The translations under genes were made by a program, and so were the position numbers. From Polaribacter sp. Hel1_33_78 (GTDB taxonomy: Bacteria; Bacteroidota; Bacteroidia; Flavobacteriales; Flavobacteriaceae): a DNA stretch of 64,000 nt. The notes beneath the pieces are model-generated. The model searched no databases, had not been told where the DNA came from, and saw only the letters and a program-made list of their open reading frames with translations. This document shows, in pieces, positions 53,797-63,877 of this stretch; positions within the stretch are counted from its first letter, which is position 1; each line of letters opens with the position of its first letter. Where the stretch lies: positions 1,592,001 through 1,656,000 of the forward strand of contig NZ_LT629794.1 in NCBI RefSeq assembly GCF_900106075.1, read 5' to 3'.

Positions 53797-56484
53797 TTAA
53801 AACAGCCTTCTATCTGGTGGTTTATTTTTGTCCCACTTTAAATCAGCTAAAGTTGAAGATTTAACACCTATAAAGAATGTGTAAGAGGAGTTTCTACCAA
53901 AAGGAACCCAATTAAAATTGAATTGCCAGCTATCCAAATCCCTTGTAAAGTTAAATCTTGAGAAGGAAAAAGCTCCGGATTTAACATCATAGCCTGAAGA
54001 ATAACCAACTTTCCATTTAGGAGATAACTCAATATTTCCGCTAAAGCCCAAGGTATGCACTCCAATTTCTCCAGGTTCAACTCCATTATTCCTATAATTT
54101 GCAGAATATACTAAATTTACAGACCATGGTATTTTAGCTTTATATAAATCGGTTTTTGAAGTTTTACTTTTAGTCTGGGTGTTTTGTACTCCTCGTCTAT
54201 TTGTAGGATCAATATTGGCACCCATTACATCTGGAGGATTATTAGCACCATTTCCATTTTGTCTATCATCGTTATCTTTCCCGTCTTCTTTGTTTTTATC
54301 AAAATCGGTACTAGAAATAGAATAGTTTGCAGTTAGGTTTGCATTGGTTAGCCTAAAAATATTAGGATTAAATTTATCAATTCTTCTTCCTTCATCATTA
54401 ACTTGATAAGGATCTAAAGACCCATTAAAATTTAATGCTAATTTGTCATTAAGTAATCTTGTCCCAGCTGAAAAACTTACATTAGACCAACGTAAACTAT
54501 CTGCAGCAATGTTGTAGGAAGAATTAAAATTTAAGTTGTTTAAAAGCATTATTTTTTCATCTTCTTCATCACTATCAGGATCTTTAGGTGCAACTTTAGC
54601 TTCTAGAACATTGTTTAAAGAAATACCTATAGAATTGCTTAACCCAGCTGACGGAGAACCATAAATTCCTTGATCAAAAATAGTATATTGTTTTAGGTCC
54701 GAAGCAAGGGCGCTTTGCTGCACCTCTTTAATATATTTATCTTTAAAATCTGGTCTATAAGAATAAGATACAGTTGGTCTAAAAGTATGTCTTATGGCTT
54801 TTAATCTTCCTTTGTTAAAGTTAAAAGTACCGTAAATATTTGTTGATAAACTTACACCCATATTATACTCTCTGTAGGTTTTAAATCCTCTTAAAGTATC
54901 CGTTACAATAACATTATCAGTAATATCATATTCTTTATTGATGTAATCAAATTGCCAAGTTTCTTCATAATTGGCAGTTGGTGATAATGTAAAATATTTA
55001 AAAGCTTTTATATTTGTACTTGTACTTGTTCTATGTTGCATTCCAGATCTTGCAGTTTCAAACATTTTACTTGTAAAGAACTCGTCATCCGTAGTATTAA
55101 TCAAATACTGACCTTGCATGTTGTAATTGAATCCTAACTTTTGAATTGGATTCTTTTTAACACCACCTTTACCTGCAAAAGGATAAACTCTATTCATATT
55201 TAAGGTTAATGAAGGCAAGGTCATTGTAATAGTTTCTGTATTTGTGTTTTGCTGATGAGATGCCGTTACAGCCATGTTAAAGGGAGTGTCAACAAAAGTT
55301 TTACTGTAATTTATGGATGAGTTAAAGGTGTTATTTTGTGTTTGTGCAACATTAAATTGATTGAGTGACTCTCTAAAGAAGCTACTACTACCTAAATTAA
55401 CAGAAGCTGTAAACCTTGAGTTCGGACTTGCTTTTGAATCTTGACTATGAGACCATCTAATATTAAAATTATTTGCTTTACTGTAATTGTCAAAACCTCT
55501 AATACCTTTAATAATGTTTTCAAAATTAAAACTAAAAGCACCATTAAAATGGTAGCGTTTTTTATAATTTGATGATATTCTTGAACCCCAGCTACCATTG
55601 GAATATACATCACCTAAAACAGTTAAATCTGCATAATCACTTAAGGCAAAATAATATCCTCCATTTTGAAAACCAATTCCTCTACTACTACTTCCCGTAT
55701 CAAAAGATGGAATTAAAAATCCAGAAACACTCGTTTCTGTCATTGGAAAATAAGCAAAAGGCAAAAATAATGGCGTGGGAACATCTGCTAAAACTAAATT
55801 ACTGATACCAACAATAATTTTTTTACCGGGCACTAATTTTGCTTTGTCTGTTGATATATAATAATCAGGATTTTTTTTATCGGAAGTTGTAAATCTTATT
55901 TTTCTAATATAGACGGTTGAATCATTTACACGTTTTGTTTTTTTACCGTATGTATACATTTCGCCTTGTTTGGTTTTTAAACCGTAAATTATAGCACGTT
56001 TACTTTTGAAGTTATAAATCATTGAATCTTGTTCAGATTCTTCATTTCCTTGCTTAAATATAGGTCTTTGAGCATAGCCTGTACTATCTTTAATTCCTTT
56101 GGCAAAAAGTGTATTTTTCTTGTAATCAATAATTATAATTCCTGCTTTTAAATCAATATCTGTATATTTTATATTTGCTTCATTATACAGGGTAACAGTC
56201 TTATCTCTTGCGTTTTGTATTTTATAGTCTTTGGCAACATGGGTTATAATGTCTTCAACACTCTCTTTAGGTTTTATGGAATCAATAGAAACTGTATCCT
56301 TGTTTCTAAGAAGTAAGCTGTCTTTTTTAGAACTATATAAAGAATCCTTTTTCTTTAAAAATATAGTGTCTTTTTTTGGTAATGCTATAATAGTTTTTTC
56401 TTTAGACTTTATATCCTGGGAAAAACTTGTCTTTATAAAAAAGAAACTGCAAAATAAAAGTATGTATGATAGGTTTGTTTGCAA
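53797..56484 (-). CDS. lptD: LptD-like LPS-assembly outer membrane protein
   Basis: An 895-residue outer membrane protein with signal peptide 1-22 (ending KTSFSQ). A lysine/aspartate-rich linker (about 24-75) is followed by an OstA/LptA-like beta-jellyroll (about 95-230, TLYNEANIKYTDIDLKAGIIIIDY in parts), then a large LptD-type beta-barrel beginning at ADVPTPLFLPFAYFPMTETS. The FPMTETSVSGFLIPSF motif is typical of flavobacterial LptD. An Asn/Asp-rich insert lies near 745-790 (DKNKEDGKDNDDRQNGN). It diverges from the amidase gene. Role in LPS export is from the family. Confidence 0.85.
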   Translation of the reverse strand: MQTNLSYILLFCSFFFIKTSFSQDIKSKEKTIIALPKKDTIFLKKKDSLYSSKKDSLLLRNKDTVSIDSIKPKESVEDIITHVAKDYKIQNARDKTVTLYNEANIKYTDIDLKAGIIIIDYKKNTLFAKGIKDSTGYAQRPIFKQGNEESEQDSMIYNFKSKRAIIYGLKTKQGEMYTYGKKTKRVNDSTVYIRKIRFTTSDKKNPDYYISTDKAKLVPGKKIIVGISNLVLADVPTPLFLPFAYFPMTETSVSGFLIPSFDTGSSSRGIGFQNGGYYFALSDYADLTVLGDVYSNGSWGSRISSNYKKRYHFNGAFSFNFENIIKGIRGFDNYSKANNFNIRWSHSQDSKASPNSRFTASVNLGSSSFFRESLNQFNVAQTQNNTFNSSINYSKTFVDTPFNMAVTASHQQNTNTETITMTLPSLTLNMNRVYPFAGKGGVKKNPIQKLGFNYNMQGQYLINTTDDEFFTSKMFETARSGMQHRTSTSTNIKAFKYFTLSPTANYEETWQFDYINKEYDITDNVIVTDTLRGFKTYREYNMGVSLSTNIYGTFNFNKGRLKAIRHTFRPTVSYSYRPDFKDKYIKEVQQSALASDLKQYTIFDQGIYGSPSAGLSNSIGISLNNVLEAKVAPKDPDSDEEDEKIMLLNNLNFNSSYNIAADSLRWSNVSFSAGTRLLNDKLALNFNGSLDPYQVNDEGRRIDKFNPNIFRLTNANLTANYSISSTDFDKNKEDGKDNDDRQNGNGANNPPDVMGANIDPTNRRGVQNTQTKSKTSKTDLYKAKIPWSVNLVYSANYRNNGVEPGEIGVHTLGFSGNIELSPKWKVGYSSGYDVKSGAFSFSRFNFTRDLDSWQFNFNWVPFGRNSSYTFFIGVKSSTLADLKWDKNKPPDRRLF

Positions 56485-56576
56485 TGCTATAAATACTATT
56501 TTTGTAATAAAGTAAAAGTATGGCTCAATATTTGGCCTACCAAATTAAAGTTGCCAAAATTAGTTAAATTTTATTG

Positions 56577-57674
56577 ATGAATTTTCTACAAATGGATAAA
56601 TTTGATACCAAAGTGAAAAACTTGTTTTTTTTAATATTTTTTATATCATTTTTCTTTTTTTCATCAACATTTGTTTATGCGCAAAAAAGTTACACAATTG
56701 TTTTGGATGCGGGTCATGGTGGCAAAGACCCAGGCAATGAAGGGAATGGTTACAAAGAAAAAAATATTGCTCTAAAAGTAGCTTTAATTGTTGGTGATGA
56801 ATTAAAAAATGATAAAGCTATTAATGTAATTTATACCAGAAGTAAAGATCTTTTTATTGATTTATGGAAAAGAGGAGATATTGCGAATACGGCAAAAGCA
56901 GATTTGTTTGTATCCATTCATTGTGATTCTCATACATCTAATGCCTATGGAGCAGGAACTTTTGTTCTGGGTTTAAGAGGAAATAAAAAGAATTTAGAAA
57001 TTGCGAAAAGAGAAAATGCTGTAATACTTTTAGAAGATAATTATAAAGAAAAATATAAAGGATTTGATCCAAATTCTGCAGAATCTGTGATCGGTTTATC
57101 ATTGCTGCAAGAAGAAAATTTAGATAAAAGTTTAGAAATTGCAAGTTTAATTCAAACAAATTTCACTAAGAGTTTAAAAAGGTTAGATAGAAAAGTGAAG
57201 CAAGATAATTTTCAAGTTTTACGAGAAACTATCATGCCAAGTGTTTTGATAGAATTAGGTTTTTTAACAAATAAAAACGAAGGTAGATATCTTAACTCTA
57301 AGGCAGGACAGCAAAAAATGGGGAAAGCTATTACGAATGCGATTAAAAATTATGTAAACCATTTAAAATTAAACACGGTTGTTGAAGTTTTAAAGGATGA
57401 AGAAAATTTTAAAAATAATGTTGAGTATAAAATTCAAATTGCATCTGGAAAAAATAAAATTTCAACAAAACCATATAATTTTAAAAATCTTAAACAAGTT
57501 CAAGTAGTTAAAGTTGGTTCATATTATAAATATTATTACGGTAATGCCTATGAATATAAAGAAGTTTTAAAAGCTTTAAAAATTGCCAAAGAAAAAGGGT
57601 ATTCATCCGCATTTATTGTTGCTTTTAAAAGCGGAGAAAAAATCTCTGTTAAAGAAGCAAAGAAAATGCAGTAG
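56577..57674 (+). CDS. N-acetylmuramoyl-L-alanine amidase (Amidase_3)
   Basis: Cleaves peptidoglycan between MurNAc and L-Ala; periplasmic. From ATG 56577 the 365-residue protein has an N-terminal hydrophobic stretch (about 16-35) as signal or anchor. The catalytic domain (about 39-260) has the zinc His in VLDAGHGGKDPGN, another in SIHCDSHT and the general base Glu in LIELGFLTNKNEG. A C-terminal basic SPOR-like tail (about 285-365) ends the protein. It is followed 54 bases later by the MCE gene; divergent from lptD. Confidence 0.88.
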   Translation: MNFLQMDKFDTKVKNLFFLIFFISFFFFSSTFVYAQKSYTIVLDAGHGGKDPGNEGNGYKEKNIALKVALIVGDELKNDKAINVIYTRSKDLFIDLWKRGDIANTAKADLFVSIHCDSHTSNAYGAGTFVLGLRGNKKNLEIAKRENAVILLEDNYKEKYKGFDPNSAESVIGLSLLQEENLDKSLEIASLIQTNFTKSLKRLDRKVKQDNFQVLRETIMPSVLIELGFLTNKNEGRYLNSKAGQQKMGKAITNAIKNYVNHLKLNTVVEVLKDEENFKNNVEYKIQIASGKNKISTKPYNFKNLKQVQVVKVGSYYKYYYGNAYEYKEVLKALKIAKEKGYSSAFIVAFKSGEKISVKEAKKMQ

Positions 57675-57703
57675 TTTTGGTAGCCTCAACCAAAAATTAT
57701 TAG

Positions 57704-57711
57704 TAATTTTG
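57704..57711 (+). promoter_or_regulatory. Candidate -7 box for the MCE gene
   Basis: TAATTTTG matches TAnnTTTG, with TTTTGG (57675-57680) about 24 bases upstream as a possible -33 element. The MCE ATG is at 57729. Confidence 0.4.
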
Positions 57712-57728
57712 TTGTAAAATCTCTCTAA

Positions 57729-58694
57729 ATGTCTAAAGAATTAAAAACAGGAATTGTTCTAATTATTATTATTGTTGGTTTTATATGGGGATTTAATTTT
57801 CTTAAAGGACAAGATTTTTTCAAACCGAATAAGAGGTTCTATAATGTAGAATACACGAATGTTGGTGGTTTAACAGAGGCTAGTTTAGTTACTATAAATG
57901 GATTAAAAGTAGGTAAAGTTGAAGATATAGATTTTAACGACAAGATAGAAAAAAGAGGTCATTTAGTTGTTCGGTTTTCGTTAGAAAATGATTTTGAGTT
58001 TTCTCAAAATAGTGTCGTAAAAATTTATTCTCCTAATCCATTATCCGGTTCTAATTTAGCTATTATTCCTAATTTTACCGGTGAACCAGCAGTTTCTGGT
58101 GATTTTTTAAAGGGAGAAATAGAATCAAGTTTATTTACTTCTATTGGAGAAAAATTAGATCCTATTCAAGCAAAATTAGAAAATGTAATTGTAAGTGCAG
58201 ACACACTTTTTAAAAGAATTAATAGTGTTTTAGATAAGAGAACATCAGAAAGCATTAAAAGATCTGTAAAAGGTTTAGAGTTTACAATTGTTGATATTAG
58301 AAAAACACTCAGTTCTGTAAATTCAATGATAGATTCATCTTCTGTTAGTTTTAAAGAAACTTTGGTTAACACAAAAAATATAACTGAAAATTTATTAAAA
58401 GTAACAGATACTTTAGCGAACTCAAATATTGGAGAAATTATAAGGAAAGCAGAAATTTCACTGACATCTGTAAATTCTTTATTAAAAGGTATGGATGAAG
58501 GAAAAGGTACTTTGGGTAAACTGATTAATGATGATGCTATGTACAACAACCTAACAAATGTTTCTAAAGAATTGGAATATTTGCTAAGAGAAATAAAGCT
58601 GAATCCAAAGAGGTTTGTGCATTTTTCTTTATTTGGTAAAAGAGCAAAATCTTTTAACGAAGAGAATAATAAAAATAACAAAACCAATCAATAA
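57729..58694 (+). CDS. mlaD: MlaD-family MCE protein
   Basis: A 321-residue periplasmic substrate-binding component of a lipid-transport ABC system. One N-terminal helix (about 7-24, IVLIIIIVGFIWGFNFL) is followed by an MCE domain (about 36-115, YTNVGGLTEASLVTINGLKVGKV) and a long coiled-coil region (about 145-300). The MlaE permease and MlaF ATPase are not adjacent. It links to outer membrane lipid asymmetry, which fits the LptD neighbour. Confidence 0.85.
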   Translation: MSKELKTGIVLIIIIVGFIWGFNFLKGQDFFKPNKRFYNVEYTNVGGLTEASLVTINGLKVGKVEDIDFNDKIEKRGHLVVRFSLENDFEFSQNSVVKIYSPNPLSGSNLAIIPNFTGEPAVSGDFLKGEIESSLFTSIGEKLDPIQAKLENVIVSADTLFKRINSVLDKRTSESIKRSVKGLEFTIVDIRKTLSSVNSMIDSSSVSFKETLVNTKNITENLLKVTDTLANSNIGEIIRKAEISLTSVNSLLKGMDEGKGTLGKLINDDAMYNNLTNVSKELEYLLREIKLNPKRFVHFSLFGKRAKSFNEENNKNNKTNQ

Positions 58695-58725
58695 GATTCG
58701 TTTCAAAAAATATATTTAAAACATT

Positions 58726-60042
58726 ATGCAATATTTACCAAACATTCTCTTTGCAATCGCATTAACCGCTGGTATCAGTTTTTTTGTGATGAATATTCGT
58801 AAAATTTTTAGAAATATAAAGCTAGGAAAAGATATAGATAGGACAAATAATAAGTCAGAACGTTTAAAAAACATGATGAGGATTGCTCTTGGGCAATCTA
58901 AAATGGTGAAAAGACCAGTTTCGGGATTTCTCCATATTATAGTGTATGTTGGTTTTGTCATCATTAATATTGAAGTTTTAGAAATTATTATTGATGGTTT
59001 ATTTGGAACGCATAGGATTTTTAAAGATATTTTAGGTGATGGATTTTATGGGTTTTTAATAAGTTTTTTTGAGATATTAGCAGCTTTAGTCTTTGTAGCT
59101 GTTGTAATTTTTTGGTTGCGTAGAAATCTCGCAAACATTAAAAGATTTTTGAGCAAAGAAATGAAAGGTTGGCCTAAAATGGATGGAAATATAATTTTAT
59201 ATTTCGAAATGGTTTTAATGACACTTTTTTTAGTGATGAATACTACTGACACTCCATTTCAAGAGGCAGGAGTGGGAAATGTTATAAGTCAATTTATTGT
59301 CCCATTATTTGATGGGTTTTCTCCGGAAACATTGCATGCAATAGAAAGAACTTCTTGGTGGATTCACATTTTAGGCATTCTAGTTTTCTTAAACTACTTA
59401 TTTTATTCAAAACATTTGCACATTTTGTTAGCATTCCCAAACACATTTTTTGCAAACTTAAATCCAAAAGGACAATTCACAAATTTAGAATCTGTTACCA
59501 ATGAGGTAAAATTAATGATGGATCCAGATGCAGATCCTTATGCAATGCCAGAAGAAGGAACAGAAGAAACTGTGACCGAAAAATTTGGTGCAAGTGACGT
59601 TGCTGATTTAAATTGGGTTCAATTATTAAATGCATATACGTGTACAGAGTGTGGAAGGTGCACATCAGCTTGTCCTGCAAACTTAACGGGTAAAGAGCTT
59701 TCTCCAAGAAAAATCATGATGGATACACGGGATAGATTGGAGGAAGTTGGTAGAAATATCGATGCAAATAAAGGGACTTATGTTGATGATGGAAAGCAAT
59801 TATTAAACGATTATATTTCACCAGAGGAATTATGGGCATGTACAAGTTGTAATGCTTGTGTAGAAGAATGTCCGGTAAATATAGATCCATTATCCATAAT
59901 CATGGATATGAGAAGGTATTTAGTGATGGAAGAAAGTGCCGCACCCCAAGAATTAAATATGATGATGACCAACATCGAAAATAATGGTGCTCCATGGCCA
60001 TACAATCAGCAAGATAGATTGAATTGGGCAAATGAAGAGTAG
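58726..60042 (+). CDS. Membrane-bound Hdr-like iron-sulfur protein (HdrC-like)
   Basis: A 438-residue redox protein with five predicted helices (about 3-22, 67-88, 108-130, 155-172, 211-228), like the heme-b membrane subunits of respiratory enzymes, followed by a 4Fe-4S dicluster domain. Cluster ligands are Cys306, 309, 312, 316 (CTECGRCTSACP) and Cys372, 375, 378, 382 (CTSCNACVEECP). The partner HdrB-like gene follows 119 bases later. Electrons could move between the membrane quinone pool and a cytoplasmic donor, but the physiological partner is not known. Confidence 0.85.
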   Translation: MQYLPNILFAIALTAGISFFVMNIRKIFRNIKLGKDIDRTNNKSERLKNMMRIALGQSKMVKRPVSGFLHIIVYVGFVIINIEVLEIIIDGLFGTHRIFKDILGDGFYGFLISFFEILAALVFVAVVIFWLRRNLANIKRFLSKEMKGWPKMDGNIILYFEMVLMTLFLVMNTTDTPFQEAGVGNVISQFIVPLFDGFSPETLHAIERTSWWIHILGILVFLNYLFYSKHLHILLAFPNTFFANLNPKGQFTNLESVTNEVKLMMDPDADPYAMPEEGTEETVTEKFGASDVADLNWVQLLNAYTCTECGRCTSACPANLTGKELSPRKIMMDTRDRLEEVGRNIDANKGTYVDDGKQLLNDYISPEELWACTSCNACVEECPVNIDPLSIIMDMRRYLVMEESAAPQELNMMMTNIENNGAPWPYNQQDRLNWANEE

Positions 60043-60161
60043 TAGTATATATTGCAGCTTTTAAAGCTGTATTTATCATGCAGTAACTGATTTAAAAATA
60101 AGATAAATTAGAGTCAAAAGAAGTATAACATCAACATATAAACAATTTAAACATCAAAATT

Positions 60162-60941
60162 ATGAACGTACCAACAATGGCAGACATGATGGGGAAAGGT
60201 AAACAACCAGAAGTGTTGTTTTGGGTTGGCGCAGCTGGAAGTTATGATGATAGAGCAAAAAAAATATCGAGAGCATTCGTAAAGATATTGAATCAAGCAA
60301 ATGTAGATTTTGCAGTTTTGGGAACTGAAGAATCATCTACAGGTGATGCGGCAAAAAGAGCAGGAAACGAATTTTTGTTTCAGATGCAAGCAATGATGAA
60401 TATTGAAGTTTTAAATGGGTATGAAGTTAAGAAAATTGTTACTTGCGATCCTCACTCATTTAATACCTTAAAAAACGAATATCCAAGTTTAGGAGGTAAG
60501 TATGAAGTTTTTCATCATACGCAGTTTATACAAAATTTAATTTCTGAAGGTCGTATAAAAATTGATGACGATACTCTCAAGGGAAAAAGAGTGACTTTTC
60601 ATGATCCTTGTTATTTAGGAAGAGCCAATGAGGTATATGAGTCTCCAAGAGAGTTAATAAAAAGGTTGGGTGTGAATCTTACAGAGATGAAACGGAATAA
60701 AGCGACAGCTTTATGCTGCGGTGCAGGAGGTGCTCAAATGTTTAAAGACGCGGAGAAAGGTGATAAAGAAATTAATGTTTTAAGAACAGAAGATGCTCTA
60801 AAAACCAAACCAAACATTATTGTAACCGGCTGTCCTTACTGCAATACAATGATGACCGACGGAATTAAATTTAAAGAAAAGGAAGCTGAAGTTTTAGTAA
60901 AAGATATTGCAGAGTTAATAGCTGAAGCTAATAAATTGTAA
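60162..60941 (+). CDS. HdrB-like CCG-domain iron-sulfur protein
   Basis: A 259-residue soluble protein with a CCG (cysteine-rich) domain. HDPCYLGRANE (Cys150), ALCCGAGG (Cys185, Cys186) and GCPYCNTM (Cys224, Cys227) form the cluster site. The first CCG half is partly degenerate (WVGAAGSYDD, where a Cys is often present). It follows the HdrC-like gene, and together they form a heterodisulfide-reductase-like pair found in many Flavobacteriia with unknown substrate. The neighbouring downstream PH-domain gene starts 5 bases on. Confidence 0.85.
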   Translation: MNVPTMADMMGKGKQPEVLFWVGAAGSYDDRAKKISRAFVKILNQANVDFAVLGTEESSTGDAAKRAGNEFLFQMQAMMNIEVLNGYEVKKIVTCDPHSFNTLKNEYPSLGGKYEVFHHTQFIQNLISEGRIKIDDDTLKGKRVTFHDPCYLGRANEVYESPRELIKRLGVNLTEMKRNKATALCCGAGGAQMFKDAEKGDKEINVLRTEDALKTKPNIIVTGCPYCNTMMTDGIKFKEKEAEVLVKDIAELIAEANKL

Positions 60942-60946
60942 ATACA

Positions 60947-61456
60947 ATGGCAGCTTTTTTTAACAATATAGTTTTAGAATTACCTGACATTACTAAAATT
61001 GAGTTTAAAAAGATCGATAGAAAATATTTTAAGGTAATCCTTGTTGTTTATTTTCTATTTTTCATATCACTTTTTATAGGTTTAGTTTTACTGCATCAAT
61101 TTTTGTTTTTGGATGAGTTGAAAGCATACACAATTCTTTTGTATACATTTTTTATAATTATTTTTGGATTTATTTTTTTGTATTTAAAGCTAGGTTTTCC
61201 AATGAAAAAATATGCATTAAGAGAAAGAGATATTTCTTATAAATCAGGATTGTTAATTAAGAAAATAACAACAGTACCTTTTTCAAGAATACAACATGTA
61301 GAAATTGATGAAAAACCTATTTCACGTCTCTTTGGATTAGCATCTTTAAGTGTTTACACTGCTGGAGATAGTAGTGATGATTTAGTTGTTAAAGGACTAA
61401 AAAAAGAGGTTGCAATTCAGCTTAAAGAATTCATTATTACAAAAATTGATGAATAA
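60947..61456 (+). CDS. PH-domain membrane protein (YdbS-like)
   Basis: A 169-residue protein with two helices (about 28-50 and 61-82) and a bacterial PH domain of the bPH2 type: YALRERDISYKSGLLIKKI, VPFSRIQHVEIDEKPISRLFG, LSVYTAGDSSDDLVVKG. These pairs (YdbS/YdbT) are poorly characterised membrane proteins. It starts 5 bases after the HdrB-like gene and overlaps the next start by 8 bases. Confidence 0.8.
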   Translation: MAAFFNNIVLELPDITKIEFKKIDRKYFKVILVVYFLFFISLFIGLVLLHQFLFLDELKAYTILLYTFFIIIFGFIFLYLKLGFPMKKYALRERDISYKSGLLIKKITTVPFSRIQHVEIDEKPISRLFGLASLSVYTAGDSSDDLVVKGLKKEVAIQLKEFIITKIDE

Positions 61457-62948
61457 TTCCTTTGATTTTTCTAGCTTTTCAAAACAATCTCCTAAAGGAA
61501 TTTTTGTTATTTACATTAATTCAATTATAAAATGTATAAAGGTAACTTGGATTCTCTTATTTCTTATTTTAAAAGATTTTTCAGAAATTTCTGATGGTAG
61601 ATTAAATTATATGTATGCTGGTGTAGTACTCATTTTAGTTTTTCTTTTAATAAGAGCTTATTTGGTTTTTAAAAACTTTCAATTTAAAATTGCAGAAGAA
61701 CATTTTATCTTGAAGCAAGGAATTCTAAAAAAAACCAATACGTCTATTCCTTTAGAAAGAATACAGAATGTAAATTTTAAACAGAATATTATTCAGCAAG
61801 TTATTGATGTTTTTGAAGTAAGTTTAGAAACAGCAGGTTCTAGTAAGACAGAGATTGCAATCAGAGCAGTATCTCTGGAAAAGGCAAAGGCATTGAAAGA
61901 AATTATAACAGAAGTTTCTAAAAAAAATGAAGAGATAGATTGTACAAAAGAGTCAAAACCTTTAATTCATGTCAGTTTTTTAGCGCTTTTAAAAGTGAGT
62001 TTAACTCAAAATCACTTGCAAAGTTTATTTTTATTTTTAGCGATTGTTTTAGGTTTTTTTCAACAAATTCAGCAAATTTTTGATAGTTTAGGTAATAGGG
62101 ATTTATTGGACGGATTTATAGATAAAAATACAAATACTATTTCTAGCAGTATTTTAATTATTATAATTTGTATAATTATTTTAACTATAAGTGCATTAAT
62201 AAGTTCTTTTGTTCGAGTATTTCTTATTCATTTTAATTTAGTTGCATATCTAAAAAAGGATGCTTTCGAAATTAATCAAGGTTTATTAACAAAGAAATCT
62301 ATAGTTTTAAAAAAACAGAAAGTACAAAGTATTACCATTTCTACAAATCCTATTAAAAGACTTTTTGGCATTTCGTTTATTACTTTCAAACAAGCTGTTA
62401 GTGGTAAAATAAATGTTAAAAAAAATAAACTCATTAGAATTGTGGGTTGCAAACGAAATCAAGTAGAAACTGTTAAATCAAGCTTATTTAACACAGCTCA
62501 GCTTGAAAATTCTGAAAAGAAACGAACAGATAACTATTATAAAAAACGATTGTTTTTTATACTTTCATTTTTTACAATCACTTTATATACAGTTTTAGTC
62601 TATGTTGTTGATTCTTTAGAAGTTTTGTATTCTGTAGTTGTGATCGCACCTCTAATTATATTTTTGATACTTAAAAAAGTGGAAAAGCGTTATTATAAAA
62701 TTTCGGAATCAATGCTCCTCGTGGGAAGTGGTCTATTAGAAACTCATTTAACTTATTTAGAAATTTTTAAGGTTCAGAATATTAAGATGAAACAAAATAT
62801 TTTTCAAGAAAGAAGTAATGTTGCAGATCTTATTCTACAGACTGCTTCAGGGAAAATTAAAATTCCTTGTATTCATTTTAACGATGCAATACAAATTTAT
62901 AATCATACTTTATTTAAAGTTGAAACAAGCAAAAGTTTATGGATGTAA
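61449..62948 (+). CDS. Large PH-domain membrane protein (YdbT-like)
   Basis: A 499-residue protein with several helix pairs and three bPH2-type repeats: FKIAEEHFILKQGILKKTNT with SIPLERIQNVNFKQN, AFEINQGLLTKKSIVLKKQKV (given in parts: FEINQGLLTKK, IVLKKQKV), and ISESMLLVGSGLLETHLTYL. ATG 61449 overlaps the upstream gene by 8 bases; an earlier ATG at 61410 lies inside that gene. It overlaps menA by 10 bases. Function unknown; typical partner of the YdbS-like gene. Confidence 0.8.
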   Translation: MNNSFDFSSFSKQSPKGIFVIYINSIIKCIKVTWILLFLILKDFSEISDGRLNYMYAGVVLILVFLLIRAYLVFKNFQFKIAEEHFILKQGILKKTNTSIPLERIQNVNFKQNIIQQVIDVFEVSLETAGSSKTEIAIRAVSLEKAKALKEIITEVSKKNEEIDCTKESKPLIHVSFLALLKVSLTQNHLQSLFLFLAIVLGFFQQIQQIFDSLGNRDLLDGFIDKNTNTISSSILIIIICIIILTISALISSFVRVFLIHFNLVAYLKKDAFEINQGLLTKKSIVLKKQKVQSITISTNPIKRLFGISFITFKQAVSGKINVKKNKLIRIVGCKRNQVETVKSSLFNTAQLENSEKKRTDNYYKKRLFFILSFFTITLYTVLVYVVDSLEVLYSVVVIAPLIIFLILKKVEKRYYKISESMLLVGSGLLETHLTYLEIFKVQNIKMKQNIFQERSNVADLILQTASGKIKIPCIHFNDAIQIYNHTLFKVETSKSLWM

Positions 62949-63868
62949 AAAGTTTTATAAAAGCAGCACGTTTAAGAACTTTGCCTTTATCTGTTTCTGG
63001 AATTATTGTTGGAAGTATTCTTGGCAATCAATTAAGTCATAATCATTCAGTATTAAATGATGCACCTTCTGTCTTATTATCTAGCACTTTCTGGTTGGCC
63101 ATTTTAACAACAATGGGTTTTCAAATATTATCAAATTTTGCCAACGATTATGGAGATGGAATAAAAGGTTCGGATAAAAATAGAACTGGAGAAGCAAGAA
63201 TGGTGGCATCAGGAGCAATTGCACCAATGCAAATGAAAACTGCGATGATACTGACTACAATTATTACTTTAATAATGGCATTATTACTTATTTATGTAGC
63301 TTTAGGAAAAGAAAATTTCGGATATTCCATTTTGTTTTTCGGCTTAGGAATTATATCAATTACAGCAGCTATAAAGTATACAGTTGGTAATTCAGCTTAT
63401 GGTTACAGTGGTTTTGGAGATGTCTTTGTGTTTCTATTTTTTGGATTATTAAGTGTTGTAGGAAGCTATTTTCTATTCACAAAACATATTAATATAGCCA
63501 TATTTTTGCCTGGAATTTCAATAGGAATGTTAAGTACTGCGGTGTTAAATTTAAACAACTTAAGAGATAGAGAAGAAGATAAAAAGAATAACAAAAATAC
63601 GTTAGTTGTTAAATTTGGAAGTGACAAGGCAAAAAAATATCATTATTTTTTAATAATAGGAGCTTTAGCATCAGCTTTACTGTATGTCTTTTTAGATTTT
63701 AAATCGTTGTATCAACTAATTTTTTTGGTTTCTTTTGTTCCTTTAATTAAAAATATTAAGACAGTGGCACAAAATAAAGTTCCTGCGAAATTAGATAGTG
63801 AACTTAAAAAAGTAGCATTAAGTACATTTTTATTTGCTGTTCTTTTTGGAATTGGCCAAATTTTTTAA
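62939..63868 (+). CDS. menA: 1,4-dihydroxy-2-naphthoate polyprenyltransferase
   Basis: Attaches the isoprenoid tail to DHNA in menaquinone synthesis; a UbiA-family inner membrane enzyme of 309 residues with about eight helices. The prenyl-diphosphate-binding motif is NDYGDGIKGSDKNRTG (near 64-79); the second Asp motif is DREEDKKNNKNT (near 214-225). ARLRTLPLSVSGI near 9-21 is the usual MenA start. It overlaps the upstream PH-domain gene by 10 bases. Confidence 0.92.
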   Translation: MDVKSFIKAARLRTLPLSVSGIIVGSILGNQLSHNHSVLNDAPSVLLSSTFWLAILTTMGFQILSNFANDYGDGIKGSDKNRTGEARMVASGAIAPMQMKTAMILTTIITLIMALLLIYVALGKENFGYSILFFGLGIISITAAIKYTVGNSAYGYSGFGDVFVFLFFGLLSVVGSYFLFTKHINIAIFLPGISIGMLSTAVLNLNNLRDREEDKKNNKNTLVVKFGSDKAKKYHYFLIIGALASALLYVFLDFKSLYQLIFLVSFVPLIKNIKTVAQNKVPAKLDSELKKVALSTFLFAVLFGIGQIF

Positions 63869-63877
63869 TCCATAATT

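Noticed and set aside
60055..60069. Hairpin cagctt/aagctg between the two Hdr-like genes
   Set aside because: Short, tiny loop and no T-run, so it is not a convincing terminator.
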